Below, piece after piece: positions 33,140 to 42,248 of a DNA stretch of 64,000 bases. The notes under the pieces were generated by a model. It ran no database searches. It saw nothing but the letters and a program-made list of their open reading frames with translations, and was not told the origin of the DNA. The DNA is from Sphingomonas oligophenolica (GTDB lineage Bacteria > Pseudomonadota > Alphaproteobacteria > Sphingomonadales > Sphingomonadaceae), in assembly GCF_006438955.1 (NCBI RefSeq), contig NZ_RCZK01000005.1:1-64000 (forward strand), written 5' to 3'. The position numbers and the translations under genes are program-made. The number at the start of each line of letters is the position of its first letter. Within the stretch, counting starts at the first letter, position 1.

Positions 33140-34915
33140 ATGACGATCCCCCAATATCTTTCGATCGCGACTCTGGTCGGGATGATGGAGCTCTTCGTCT
33201 GGGGCCGGTTCCGGTACGACGTCACCGCGATCATCGCGTTGCTGGTCAGCCTGGCGCTCGGGATCGTCAGCCCGAAACAGGCCTTCACCGGGTTTTCCGA
33301 TGACATCGTCATTATCGTCGGCTCGGCACTGGTGATTTCGGCGGCGGTCGAGCGATCGGGGGTGATCGAGCGGCTGCTCAAATTGCTGTCGAAACGGGTG
33401 ACGCGGGTACGCTCGCAACTCGTCGTGCTGACCGCGTCGGTCGGGTTCGCGTCGGCGCTGGTCAAGAACATCGGCGCGCTGGCGATGATGATGCCCGCGG
33501 CGTTCCAGATGGCCAAGAAGAACGACGCCAGCCCATCGGTCTTCCTGATGCCGATGGCGTTCGCGTCGCTGCTCGGCGGATTGATGACATTGGTCGGCAC
33601 CTCGCCCAACATCATCGTCAGCCGGGTGCGGCAGGAAATGCTCGGCAAGCCATTCACGATGTTCGACTATCTTCCGGTTGGGCTCGGGCTGGTGCTGATC
33701 GGGCTGATCTACCTGCGGTTCGCTTATCGCCTGCTTCCCAAGGACCGCCGCGCCGCACCGACGATGGGCGATGCGCTCGACATCAAGGGCTATGTCACCG
33801 AGGCGACGATCAGCGAGGGGTCGCCCGCGATCGACGAGACCGTCGGTGATTTCCTCGAACGCCACGAGCACGAGGTAACGATCGCGCAGCTGCTCCGCGC
33901 CGACATGCGCGGATCGCCCAAGTCGGCGACGGTGCTGCGCGCGGGCGACGTGCTGATCCTGGGCGGCGAACCCGACGCGCTGGAACGCGTGATCGCGGGC
34001 GACAAGCTGGCGCTCGAGGGTGAGGATCGCGAGGCTGCGGAAAAGACCAAGGACAATGAGATCGGGGTCATCGAGGCGGTGGTCAACATCGATTCCCGGC
34101 TCGTCGGGCAGACCGCGGGGCGGCTCGATCTCCAGGCGCGCTACGGGGTCAATCTGATCGCGATTTCGCGGCAGGGGGAGCGGCTGTCGAAGCGGCTCGC
34201 CGAGACGCGGCTGCGGGCGGGCGACGTCATCGTGCTCCAAGGGCCGCTCGACGTGCTGCCCGAGAAATTGCAGGAACTCGGCTGCCTGCCGCTCGCCGAG
34301 CGCGAGCTGCGGCTGGGGATCACCCGACGCACGCTGTTGCCGATCGCGATCCTCAGCGTGGCGATGTTCGCGACCGCGATGGGGTGGGTGCCGGTGGCGG
34401 TCGCGTTCTTTGCGGCGGCAGGGGTGATCCTGGTGGTCGGCGCGCTGCCGGTGCGCGATGCGTATGAGCGGATCGAATGGCCGATCCTGATCATGCTCGG
34501 CGCGCTGATTCCGGTGAGCGATTCGCTGCGCACGACGGGCGCGTCGCAGGTGATCGCGGGGTGGCTGAGCCATGTTGCGGCGACGCTGCCGCCATGGGGC
34601 GCGGTGGCGCTGATCCTGGTCGCCGCGATGGCGGTGACGCCGTTCCTGAACAACGCCGCGACGGTGCTGGTGATGGCGCCGATCGCGGCGACCTTCGCCG
34701 GGAAACTCGGCTACCAGCCCGACGCATTCCTGATGGCGACCGCGGTCGGCGCGGGGTGCGACTTTCTCACGCCGATCGGGCACCAGTGCAACACGCTGGT
34801 GTTCGGGCCGGGGGGGTATAAGTTCGGCGACTATGCCAGGCTCGGCGCGCCGCTGTCGCTGATCGTGATTTTGCTGGGGACTCCGCTGATCCTCTTCTGG
34901 TGGCCGCTGAGTTAG
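33140..34915 (+). CDS. SLC13-type permease with two internal TrkA-C domains
   Basis: 591 residues with ~10-12 membrane segments split into two halves. The first half has GFSDDIVIIVGSALVIS, SALVKNIGALAMMMP and LVGTSPNII; the second has ILIMLGALIPVSDSL, VTPFLNNAATVLVMAP and DFLTPIGHQCNTLVFGPGGY, the divalent anion:Na+ symporter signatures. Between them (~residues 205-385) lie two TrkA-C regulatory domains (e.g. DVLILGGEPDALERV; DVIVLQGPLDVLPEK) that may bind a nucleotide. Likely an importer of sulfate, phosphate or dicarboxylate; substrate not certain. Confidence 0.92.
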   Translation: MTIPQYLSIATLVGMMELFVWGRFRYDVTAIIALLVSLALGIVSPKQAFTGFSDDIVIIVGSALVISAAVERSGVIERLLKLLSKRVTRVRSQLVVLTASVGFASALVKNIGALAMMMPAAFQMAKKNDASPSVFLMPMAFASLLGGLMTLVGTSPNIIVSRVRQEMLGKPFTMFDYLPVGLGLVLIGLIYLRFAYRLLPKDRRAAPTMGDALDIKGYVTEATISEGSPAIDETVGDFLERHEHEVTIAQLLRADMRGSPKSATVLRAGDVLILGGEPDALERVIAGDKLALEGEDREAAEKTKDNEIGVIEAVVNIDSRLVGQTAGRLDLQARYGVNLIAISRQGERLSKRLAETRLRAGDVIVLQGPLDVLPEKLQELGCLPLAERELRLGITRRTLLPIAILSVAMFATAMGWVPVAVAFFAAAGVILVVGALPVRDAYERIEWPILIMLGALIPVSDSLRTTGASQVIAGWLSHVAATLPPWGAVALILVAAMAVTPFLNNAATVLVMAPIAATFAGKLGYQPDAFLMATAVGAGCDFLTPIGHQCNTLVFGPGGYKFGDYARLGAPLSLIVILLGTPLILFWWPLS

Positions 34916-34937
34916 AGTCTGAGGCCTTCATATCGAT

Positions 34938-35004
34938 CCGTTCGTGCTGAGCTTGTCGAAGCACGGTAAGACCCACCGCCCTTCGACACGCTCAGGGCGA
35001 ACGG
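34938..35004. repeat. REP-like inverted repeat
   Basis: ccgttcgtgctgagcttgtc (left, from 34938) and ccttcgacacgctcagggcg then aacgg (right, to 35004) form the same palindrome as at 17800. It is intergenic, downstream of the permease and upstream of the DUF4126 gene. Confidence 0.85.
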
Positions 35005-35103
35005 GTTTGAGTCCGAGTGAACGAGCAGTAGCATGCTCCAGCCCGTGGGGGACCTGCCGCGCGGGGCGGGCGTTGATGCCGACGAAACAGTCTGGAGACA
35101 CGT

Positions 35104-35568
35104 ATGCTTAGCTCCTTCCTCATGGGCCTCGTCGGCGGTCAGCGCGCGATGACGCCATTGGCGATGGTATCGGTCGCGGCGGCGCGCGGGGAGTTGCCCG
35201 ACGATAATGGCGCCCCTGCGATTATCGCGCATCCGCTCGTCGCCGCTGGGTTGGTGGCGCTTGCGGTGGGCGAGATGGCGGGCGACAAGCAGAAGACCGC
35301 GCCCGACCGGATCGTACCAATGGGGCTGGCGGCGCGATTTATCACCAATGCGATCGCGGGTGCGGCGCTGGTGCCGCGGCGGCAACGCTGGTTGGGCGCC
35401 GCGGTTGGCGGGCTGACCGCGATCGCAGCGTCCTATCCGGGTTGGCGTGCGCGGATGGCGGCGATGCCGCGCTACGGCCAGACCGTGACCGGCGCGATCG
35501 AAGACGCCGCGGTACTGGCGGGCGCGGCGACGATCGTGCGCGGGGCCGGGGTGTCGGCGACAGCCTGA
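35104..35568 (+). CDS. DUF4126 family membrane protein
   Basis: 154 residues, start ATG 35104. Glycine/alanine-rich hydrophobic segments (FLMGLVGGQRAMTPLAMVSV, ITNAIAGAALVPRR, AVGGLTAIAAS) with a GGxRAMTPL motif near the N-terminus and a C-terminal DAAVLAGAA. The pattern is that of DUF4126, small multipass proteins of unknown function found in many proteobacteria. Stand-alone, with a REP element upstream. Confidence 0.8.
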   Translation: MLSSFLMGLVGGQRAMTPLAMVSVAAARGELPDDNGAPAIIAHPLVAAGLVALAVGEMAGDKQKTAPDRIVPMGLAARFITNAIAGAALVPRRQRWLGAAVGGLTAIAASYPGWRARMAAMPRYGQTVTGAIEDAAVLAGAATIVRGAGVSATA

Positions 35569-35602
35569 CCCTCGGGCCCGCGCTCGATTGCGTCAGGCTT
35601 CC

Positions 35603-37027
35603 TCAGTTTGGCGCGCCGACGATCGCCTTGATCTCCATGAAGTCGGCGAGCCCGAATTTGCCGCCCTCGCGACCGTTGCCGGATTGCTTGAAGCCGCCGA
35701 ACGGGGTGCCCATGCCGCCCGACCAGCCATTGATCGTGACCATGCCCGCGCGCAACCGGGGCGCGACCTTGGCGGCGGCGGCGGGGTCGCCGGAGATCGT
35801 CGCGGAGAGGCCGTAGTCGGTGTCGTTGGCGAGATCGATCGCCTCTTCCTGGCCGTCGTACGATGTGATCGTCGCGACCGGGCCGAAGGTTTCCTCGCGC
35901 CAGATCCGCATCTCAGGCGTCACATCGGTGAACAGCGTCGGCTGGACATAATAGCCCGCGTTGCGGCCGTCCGGACGCCCGGTGCCGCCGGTGACGAGCG
36001 TCGCGCCCTCGTCGATCGCGGACTGGATCAGATCCTGGATCTTGTCGAACTGCGCCTTGTTGACGACCGGGCCGATGTGCGCGCCCATCTCCGCCGGATC
36101 GCCGACCTGCACCTGCTCCATGATCGCCTTCACGACGCCGGTGGCGTCCTCGACCTGGCTCTTGTGGACCAGCAGCCGGGTCGGCGCGATGCAGCTTTGT
36201 CCCGAATTGGCGAGCACGCCCTGGACCGTGGGCGGAAGGACGGTGCCGAGATCGGCGCCTTCGAGGACGAGGTTGGGGGCCTTGCCGCCCAGTTCCTGGT
36301 GGACGCGCTTGACCGTCGCGGCGGCAGCCTGCGCGACCGCGATGCCCGCGCGGGTCGAGCCGGTGAAGCTGACCATGTCGACGCCCTTGTGCTTCGAGAG
36401 CGCCGCACCAACGCCGGGACCATCGCCGTTGACGAGGTTGAAGACGCCCGCGGGAACGCCCGCCTTGTCGAGAATCTCGGCGAGAATGATCGCGTTCGAG
36501 GGGGCTTCTTCTGACGGTTTGAGGATCATGGTATCCCCGGCGGCGAGCGCGGGGGCGATCTTCGCGCAGATCTGGTTGAGTGGCCAGTTCCACGGCGTGA
36601 TCATCGCGACGACGCCCAACGGCTCGTGGACGACCTTGTTCTTGCCGACCGCTTCCTCGAATTTGAATTCCTTGAGCGCGGCGAGCGTGCCCATGAAATA
36701 GCCGAGCCCTGCCGGGGCCTGTGCGGCAGCCGCGAAGCCGACGGGGGCGCCCATTTCCTCGCTGGTCGCCTTGGCGAGGTCGGGAATCCGCGCCTTATAT
36801 TCCTCGATGATGCGTTCGAGCAGCGCGACGCGATCGGCGACGCTGGTCTGCGAATAGGTCGTGAAGGCTTTGCGTGCGGCGGCGACCGCCTTGTCGACAT
36901 CGGCCTGGCTGCCGAGCGTGATTTCGGTGACGGGCTGTTCGGTCGACGGATCGATCACCTCATGGCGCGTGCCGCCTTCGCTCTCGACCCACTGGCCGTT
37001 GATGAAATGCTTGAGGTGGCTGTTCAT
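35603..37027 (-). CDS. NAD(P)-dependent aldehyde dehydrogenase
   Basis: 474 residues, ATG 37027 with GGAGAG upstream. Standard ALDH: PWNWPLNQICAKIAPALAAG (cofactor), SFTGSTRAG, QELGGKAPNLVLEGADL (general-base Glu), GQSCIAPTRLL (catalytic Cys), and ETFGPVATI near the C-terminus. It oxidises an aldehyde to the carboxylate in the cytosol; the substrate is not specified by sequence. The divergent SDR and quinone reductase next door (37147-38887) suggest an oxidative catabolic set sharing the 120-bp space. Confidence 0.93.
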   Translation of the reverse strand: MNSHLKHFINGQWVESEGGTRHEVIDPSTEQPVTEITLGSQADVDKAVAAARKAFTTYSQTSVADRVALLERIIEEYKARIPDLAKATSEEMGAPVGFAAAAQAPAGLGYFMGTLAALKEFKFEEAVGKNKVVHEPLGVVAMITPWNWPLNQICAKIAPALAAGDTMILKPSEEAPSNAIILAEILDKAGVPAGVFNLVNGDGPGVGAALSKHKGVDMVSFTGSTRAGIAVAQAAAATVKRVHQELGGKAPNLVLEGADLGTVLPPTVQGVLANSGQSCIAPTRLLVHKSQVEDATGVVKAIMEQVQVGDPAEMGAHIGPVVNKAQFDKIQDLIQSAIDEGATLVTGGTGRPDGRNAGYYVQPTLFTDVTPEMRIWREETFGPVATITSYDGQEEAIDLANDTDYGLSATISGDPAAAAKVAPRLRAGMVTINGWSGGMGTPFGGFKQSGNGREGGKFGLADFMEIKAIVGAPN

Positions 37028-37146
37028 GGCGCGCTCTCCTATTTTCGAATATCGGGTTTGGACCAGCTTTGCGACCCTGGCGTGACGGTTGCAACCCGAA
37101 ACGCATCGCCGCGTTCGAGTAACGATCATATATCAGGAGAAACATC

Positions 37147-37911
37147 ATGGCCGGCTTCACGGGAAAGACCGTCATCGTCACCGGCGCGGGGTCGGGGATC
37201 GGCGCGGCGATCGCCCAACGCTTCCACGATGAGGGCGCGAACCTCATCGTGATCGGGCGAACCGAGGACAAGCTGCGCGACGCGACCAAGGCGTTCGATG
37301 ACGCGCGCGTCGCGATCCACGCGGGCGATGTTGCCGATCCCGCGGTGGGGGAGGCCGCGGTAAGACTCGCGATCGATCGGTTCGGCGGCCTCGACGTCTT
37401 GGTGAACAACGCGGCGACCGCGATGGGGGGCGATGTCGAATCGACCTCGATCGAGGATTTCGACCGGATCATGGCGACCAATGTCCGCGGCTATTTCGCG
37501 ATGGCAAAGGCGGCGATGCCCGCACTCAAGAAGACCAAGGGTTCGATCGTCATGACCTCGTCCGCGTCGGGGCGGGGCGGCGACTGGGGGATGCTGGCGT
37601 ATAACATCTCGAAAGGCGCGGTCGACAATATGGTCCGCGCGATGGCGCTCGATTCGGGGCGGCACGGGGTCCGCGTCAATGCGGTCAGCCCGAGCCTGAC
37701 CGCCACCCCGATGGCCAAGAACCTTCAGAACGAGGCGTTGCTCGCGAAGTTCATGGATCGCATTCCGATGCGGCGGGTCGGCCAGCCAGACGATGTCGCC
37801 AAGGTGGTGCTGTTCCTCGCCAGCGACGCGGCAGGATTCGTCACCGGCGTGATGATCCCGGTCGACGGCGGCGTGTCCGCGTCGAACGGCCAACCCAACA
37901 TGCGGAGCTGA
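37147..37911 (+). CDS. Short-chain dehydrogenase/reductase
   Basis: 254 residues. TGAGSGIG near residue 12 binds NAD(P); DVLVNNAAT (the NNAG motif), a Ser in VMTSSASGRGG, and AYNISKGA (catalytic Tyr and Lys of YxxxK) follow, with the C-terminal PVDGG typical of classical SDRs. Oxidoreductase for an alcohol/keto substrate. The quinone reductase follows after 4 nt, so they form an operon. Confidence 0.93.
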   Translation: MAGFTGKTVIVTGAGSGIGAAIAQRFHDEGANLIVIGRTEDKLRDATKAFDDARVAIHAGDVADPAVGEAAVRLAIDRFGGLDVLVNNAATAMGGDVESTSIEDFDRIMATNVRGYFAMAKAAMPALKKTKGSIVMTSSASGRGGDWGMLAYNISKGAVDNMVRAMALDSGRHGVRVNAVSPSLTATPMAKNLQNEALLAKFMDRIPMRRVGQPDDVAKVVLFLASDAAGFVTGVMIPVDGGVSASNGQPNMRS

Positions 37912-37915
37912 AGCC

Positions 37916-38887
37916 ATGGTGACGACTGCGTATATCGCGCGAACCGGGGGTCCAGAGGTCATCGAGTGGCGCGAGCATGATCTGCCTGATCCGGGGCGCG
38001 GCGAGGTGCGAATGCGCAACACCGCGATCGGGCTCAATTATATCGACGCCTATCACCGCAGTGGGCTTTATCAGATCGACCTGCCCGCCGGGCTCGGTTC
38101 GGAGGCCGCGGGCGTGGTCGACCGGGTGGGCGAGGGCGTCGAGGGCGTTGCGCCGGGCGACCGGGTCGGGACATTCGGCCCGGCACGCGGCGCCTATGCG
38201 ACCGCGCGCAACGTGGCCGCGGATCACCTCGTCAGCTTGCCCGACGACGTCGATGATCGGACCGCGGCGGCGTTGCTGTTGAAGGGGGCGACTGCGGCGT
38301 TCCTGATCGAAAGCTGTGCCAGGGTCCGGTCGGGGCAGGCGGTGCTCGTGCATGCCGCGGCGGGCGGGGTCGGACACATCCTGGTCGGCTGGCTCAAGGA
38401 TGTCGGTGCGACCGTGATCGCGAGCGTCGGGACCGACGAGAAGATGGCGATGGTGCGCGATCTGGGTGCCGATCACGTCATCAACCACAAATGCGAGGAT
38501 GTCGCGGCGCGCGTCCGTGCGATCGTGCCCGACGGCGTTCCGGTCGTGCTCGACGGGGTCGGCAAGGCGACCTGGCCGGTGTCGCTCGCCAGCGTGGCGC
38601 GGCGCGGGCTGGTCGTGAGCTATGGCAACGCGTCGGGCGCGGTCGAGGGAGTCAATCTCGGCATCCTGGCGGCGAAGGGGTCGATCTTCGTCACGCGCCC
38701 GACATTGTTCGATTATGCGGTGACGCGTGCGGAGAAACAGCAATTGGTCGACCGGGTGTTCGCGATGCTCGGCAAGGGTGCGATTACGCCCGAGATCGGG
38801 CAGGAATTCGCGCTGACCGATGCCGCGGCGGCGCATCGCGCGATGGAGGCGGGGGAGACGCATGGGAGCACGATCCTGATCCCCTAG
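37916..38887 (+). CDS. NADPH:quinone oxidoreductase (MDR family, Qor-like)
   Basis: 323 residues, zinc-free medium-chain dehydrogenase/reductase. GLNYIDAYHRSGLY and LPAGLGSEAAGVVDRVGEGV in the catalytic domain, LLLKGATAAFLI, and VLVHAAAGGVGHILVGWLK as the NADPH-binding Rossmann motif (AAGGVG) are close to quinone oxidoreductase 1. It likely reduces quinones or enals by NADPH. Operonic with the SDR upstream. Confidence 0.92.
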   Translation: MVTTAYIARTGGPEVIEWREHDLPDPGRGEVRMRNTAIGLNYIDAYHRSGLYQIDLPAGLGSEAAGVVDRVGEGVEGVAPGDRVGTFGPARGAYATARNVAADHLVSLPDDVDDRTAAALLLKGATAAFLIESCARVRSGQAVLVHAAAGGVGHILVGWLKDVGATVIASVGTDEKMAMVRDLGADHVINHKCEDVAARVRAIVPDGVPVVLDGVGKATWPVSLASVARRGLVVSYGNASGAVEGVNLGILAAKGSIFVTRPTLFDYAVTRAEKQQLVDRVFAMLGKGAITPEIGQEFALTDAAAAHRAMEAGETHGSTILIP

Positions 38888-38899
38888 ATTTGGCGTCGA

Positions 38900-40225
38900 T
38901 CAGGTCGGCGCCTCGTCGTTGAGCAGGAGCGCCTCGCCCGCGAGATAGAGCGAGCCCGCGATCAGGACGAGCGGCGCGCCGCCGACGGAATCGGCGAGGC
39001 GCGCGATCGCGTGGTCGATGCCGTCGGCGGTCTCGGCGGCCAAATCGAGTTGGTGCGCGATCCCGGCCAGCGCCGCGGGCGCGTGGTGCGCGTGGCCGGG
39101 GACGGGGATCGCGATGACGCGGGTCAGCGAAGCGGCGAGCGCGGCGAGGATGCCCTCGGCGTCCTTGTTCGCGAGCATGCCCGTGATCATCACGACCGGG
39201 CGACCGCGCGCGAGGGTGCGCAGTGCGCGCGCGATCGGGACCGCGGCGGCGGGGTTGTGCGCGCCGTCGAGCCACAGCTCGCTGCCGGATGGTAGCGTTG
39301 CCACAAGCGGGCCATCGCCAAGCCGCTGCATCCGCGCGGGCCAGATCGCCCAGTCGGCGGCGGCGCGCAGCGCGGCTTCGGGGATCGACAGCGCGCCCTG
39401 GTGACGGAGCATCGCGATCGCGAGCGCGAGGTTGCGCGCCTGGTGCGCGCCGACGAGGCGGGGGCGGTGGGTGACGATGCTGAACCCCGCATCCTGATAG
39501 CGCATCGTCGAATGGGCGGTGTCGCTGGTCCAGGCCTGGTTGCGCGCGACGACCGGCGCGCCCGCCGCCGCCGCGACCGCGGCGATGCGCGCGCGGATCG
39601 CGCTGGGGTAGTTCATCGTGACGAGGGGCACGCCGGGTTTGGCGATCCCCGCCTTCTCCGCGGCGATCTCGATCAGGCGATCCCCGAGAAACGCCTGGTG
39701 GTCGATGCCGAGTTGCGCGATTCCGGTGACGACGGGGGTGACGACGTTGGTCGCATCGAGCCGCCCCCCCAACCCGACCTCAAGGATCGTCGCGGCGGCG
39801 GGGGTGCGGCTGAAGGCGAGGAAGGCGGTGGCGGTCGTGACTTCGAAGAAGCTCGCACCGATGCCGTCGGCGACATCCAGAACTTCCTCGAGCAGCGCAG
39901 CCAGCGCGTCGTCTTCGATCAGCCGCCCGGCGAGCCGGATGCGTTCGTTGAAGCGGACGAGGTGCGGCGAGGAATAGACATGGACGCTGTGCCCGGCGGC
40001 TTCGATCGCGGCGCGCAGGAAGGCGCAGGTCGATCCCTTGCCGTTGGTGCCCGCGACGTGGAACACCGGCGGGAGCGACCGGTGCGGATCGCCGAGGCGC
40101 GCCAGCAGCGCGGTGATCCGTTCGAGCCCGAGGATATCCGCGCCGGGTGACAGCGCGGTGAGCCGGTCGAGCTGGCGCTGGACCGCGGGGGAGGATGAGG
40201 TGGCGTGGTCGGGCATGGGATTCAT
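38900..40225 (-). CDS. folC: Bifunctional folylpolyglutamate synthase/dihydrofolate synthase
   Basis: 441 residues. FHVAGTNGKGSTCAFLRA is the P-loop; YSSPHLVRFNERIRL and ILEVGLGGRLDATNVV are FolC signatures, with LWLDGAHNPAAAVP in the C-terminal domain. It adds Glu to dihydropteroate and folates. Start at ATG 40225 (or 40216); neither has a strong ribosome site. Last gene of trpF-trpB-trpA-accD-folC, but set off from accD by ~190 bp holding a composite REP element. Confidence 0.95.
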   Translation of the reverse strand: MNPMPDHATSSSPAVQRQLDRLTALSPGADILGLERITALLARLGDPHRSLPPVFHVAGTNGKGSTCAFLRAAIEAAGHSVHVYSSPHLVRFNERIRLAGRLIEDDALAALLEEVLDVADGIGASFFEVTTATAFLAFSRTPAAATILEVGLGGRLDATNVVTPVVTGIAQLGIDHQAFLGDRLIEIAAEKAGIAKPGVPLVTMNYPSAIRARIAAVAAAAGAPVVARNQAWTSDTAHSTMRYQDAGFSIVTHRPRLVGAHQARNLALAIAMLRHQGALSIPEAALRAAADWAIWPARMQRLGDGPLVATLPSGSELWLDGAHNPAAAVPIARALRTLARGRPVVMITGMLANKDAEGILAALAASLTRVIAIPVPGHAHHAPAALAGIAHQLDLAAETADGIDHAIARLADSVGGAPLVLIAGSLYLAGEALLLNDEAPT

Positions 40226-40284
40226 GCGGGGTTTTGCACCCCATCCATAGAACGTATTGACGGCAAATCGTTTCATACTCTGCC

Positions 40285-40374
40285 CCGTTCGTCCTGAGCC
40301 GGTCGAAGCCTGTCCTGAGCTTCGCCGAAGGGGGCCTGAGTCTCACCATGCTTCGACAAGCTCAGCACGAACGG
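40285..40374. repeat. Composite REP-like repeat between accD and folC
   Basis: The left arm starts ccgttcgtcctgagccggtc and is followed by a second partial left arm (gtcctgagcttcgccgaagg). The right arm cttcgacaagctcagcacga then acgg ends at 40374. This is a nested or rearranged copy of the element at 17800, 34938 and 55919. It would form a hairpin in the accD-folC transcript and may tune folC expression. Confidence 0.8.
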
Positions 40375-40411
40375 TGTTGTGCGGATCATTTGGCACCAAA
40401 CCCTCCGAGGG

Positions 40412-41272
40412 TCACGCCGCCTTCCGGTTCCCGCACAGATAGCCGATCGTCCGCGCCAGTTCGGCCTTCAGCGCCTGGCGGTGAACGACCATGTCGATCA
40501 GGCCGTGGTCGAGATAATATTCGCTGGTCTGGAAATCTTCGGGGAGTTTTTCGCGGATCGTGCTTTCGATCACGCGGCGCCCGGTGAAGGCGAGCGTCGC
40601 CTTGGGTTCGGCGATGTGGATGTCGCCGAGCATCGCGTATGCCGCCATGACGCCGCCCGAGGTCGGATCGGTCAAAACGACGATATAGGGTAGCCCCGCG
40701 TCGTGGAGCATCTGGATCGCGACGGTGCTGCGCGGCATCTGCATCAGGCTGAGGATGCCCTCCTGCATCCGCGCGCCGCCGCTGGCGGTGAAGATGATAT
40801 AGGGACAGCGATCCACGATCGCATTCTCGACGCCGCGGACGAACGCCTCGCCGACCGCCAGCCCCATCGATCCGCCCATGAACGCGAAATCCTGGACCCC
40901 GACGACCGCGGCGTGGCCGTCGATCGTACCGCGCGCATTGATCAGCGCATCCTGCTCGTTGGTCGCGGCGCGCGCCGCCTTGATCCGATCCGAATAGCGT
41001 TTCTGGTCGCGGAATTTCAGTGGATCGTCGGGAACGCGCGGCGTTGCGAGTTCGGTATAGCTGCCCGCGTCGAAGATCTGTGCGAAGCGCACCTTGGGGC
41101 CGATCCGTTCGTGGTGGTCGCATTTGGGGCAGACATAGAGATTTTCCTCCAATTCCTTGGAGAAGACCATCTGGCCGCAACCCTTGCACTTGTGCCAGAG
41201 ATTCTCGTCCGATGCGTCGACCTTGCGCGACCCGAAGGAGAGGGCGTTGCGGACGCTGCTGATCCAGCTCAT
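40412..41272 (-). CDS. accD: Acetyl-CoA carboxylase carboxyltransferase subunit beta
   Basis: 286 residues. N-terminal four-Cys zinc finger (CKGCG ... CPKC, residues ~29-51), then the carboxyltransferase fold with FMGGSMGLAVGEAFVRG, FTASGGARMQEG and PTSGGVMAAYAMLGD. Pairs with AccA to transfer carboxyl from carboxybiotin to acetyl-CoA, the first step of fatty-acid synthesis. Its ATG overlaps the trpA stop by 4 nt. Confidence 0.97.
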   Translation of the reverse strand: MSWISSVRNALSFGSRKVDASDENLWHKCKGCGQMVFSKELEENLYVCPKCDHHERIGPKVRFAQIFDAGSYTELATPRVPDDPLKFRDQKRYSDRIKAARAATNEQDALINARGTIDGHAAVVGVQDFAFMGGSMGLAVGEAFVRGVENAIVDRCPYIIFTASGGARMQEGILSLMQMPRSTVAIQMLHDAGLPYIVVLTDPTSGGVMAAYAMLGDIHIAEPKATLAFTGRRVIESTIREKLPEDFQTSEYYLDHGLIDMVVHRQALKAELARTIGYLCGNRKAA

Positions 41273-42060
41273 GCGGTTACCTTTCGGGCCGACGCGACCG
41301 CATCGGCGAGGCTCTTGATATAGGCGGTGACGGCCGCGGGCGCATCGGCGCCGTGCTGCCCGACCAGCTCGACGATCGCGGAGCCGACGACGACGCCATC
41401 GGCGACGCGCGCGACCGCGGCGGCCTGATCGGGGGTGCGGATGCCGAACCCGACCGCGACGGGGAGGGTGGTCGCGGCCTTGAGGCGCGCGACCGCGTCG
41501 TCGATCGACGCCTGCTGCGCCTGTTGCAGCCCGGTGATTCCCGCGACCGAGACGTAATAGATGAACCCGCTCGCGCCATCGAGCACGGTCGGGAGGCGCG
41601 CGACGTCGGTGGTGGGGGTGGCGAGGCGGATCAGGTCGATTCTCGCGGCGCGGAGCGCGGGGCCGAGCGCATCGTCTTCCTCGGGCGGCACGTCGACGCA
41701 GATCACGCCGTCGACTCCCGCGTCGGCGGCGGCGTGCGCGAACCAGTCGGCCCCGCGGCGGAGCATCGGGTTGGCATAGCCCATCAGGACTAACGGGACG
41801 TCGGGGTGGCGGCCACGAAAACCCTTGGCGATCAGCAGGATATCGGCGGTCGTGGTGCCTGCGCCGAGGCTGCGCAGGTTCGCCGCCTGGATCGCGGGGC
41901 CGTCGGCCATCGGGTCGGTGAACGGCATCCCGAGTTCGATCACGTCCGCGCCGCCCGCGACCAGCGCGTCGAGGATGGCGCGCGTCGGTCCGTCCCCCGC
42001 AGTCACAAAGGCGACGAGGGCGGGATGGGATTTCTCGAAGGCCCCGGCGAGGCGGGTCAC
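41269..42060 (-). CDS. trpA: Tryptophan synthase alpha subunit
   Basis: 263 residues, a TIM barrel. ADVIELGMPFTDPMADGP holds the catalytic Glu and Asp. VLMGYANPMLRRG, GVICVDVPPEE and YYVSVAGITG follow, then the GFGIRTPDQ phosphate site. It splits indole-3-glycerol phosphate and channels indole to TrpB. Overlaps both accD (4 nt) and the small membrane protein gene upstream (4 nt). Confidence 0.97.
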   Translation of the reverse strand: MTRLAGAFEKSHPALVAFVTAGDGPTRAILDALVAGGADVIELGMPFTDPMADGPAIQAANLRSLGAGTTTADILLIAKGFRGRHPDVPLVLMGYANPMLRRGADWFAHAAADAGVDGVICVDVPPEEDDALGPALRAARIDLIRLATPTTDVARLPTVLDGASGFIYYVSVAGITGLQQAQQASIDDAVARLKAATTLPVAVGFGIRTPDQAAAVARVADGVVVGSAIVELVGQHGADAPAAVTAYIKSLADAVASARKVTA

Positions 42061-42248
42061 GGGGCCTTCGGCTTCACGACAAGATTATAGATCGCAAGCG
42101 CCACCACAACGCTGACAACGTTGCCGGTCCATCGTATCGCCGCGCCGCCGCGCAGCCCGGGCAGGATTAAAGCAAGCAGCGCTTCTACCACCAGACTTGC
42201 CAGGATACCTGCCGCGACGGCACTCAGCATAAGAGCGGCCCGCTTCAT
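42057..42248 (-). CDS. Small two-pass membrane protein between trpA and trpB
   Basis: 63 residues. Two hydrophobic helices ([20 protein letters not shown] and [18 protein letters not shown]) joined by a short Gly/Arg loop, with a positive N-terminus (MKR) and C-terminus (KPKAP). It overlaps trpB upstream and trpA downstream by 4 nt each, so it is translated within the trp operon. No family is recognised and no role is known; the tight overlaps make a real gene likely. Confidence 0.7.
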   Translation of the reverse strand: MKRAALMLSAVAAGILASLVVEALLALILPGLRGGAAIRWTGNVVSVVVALAIYNLVVKPKAP

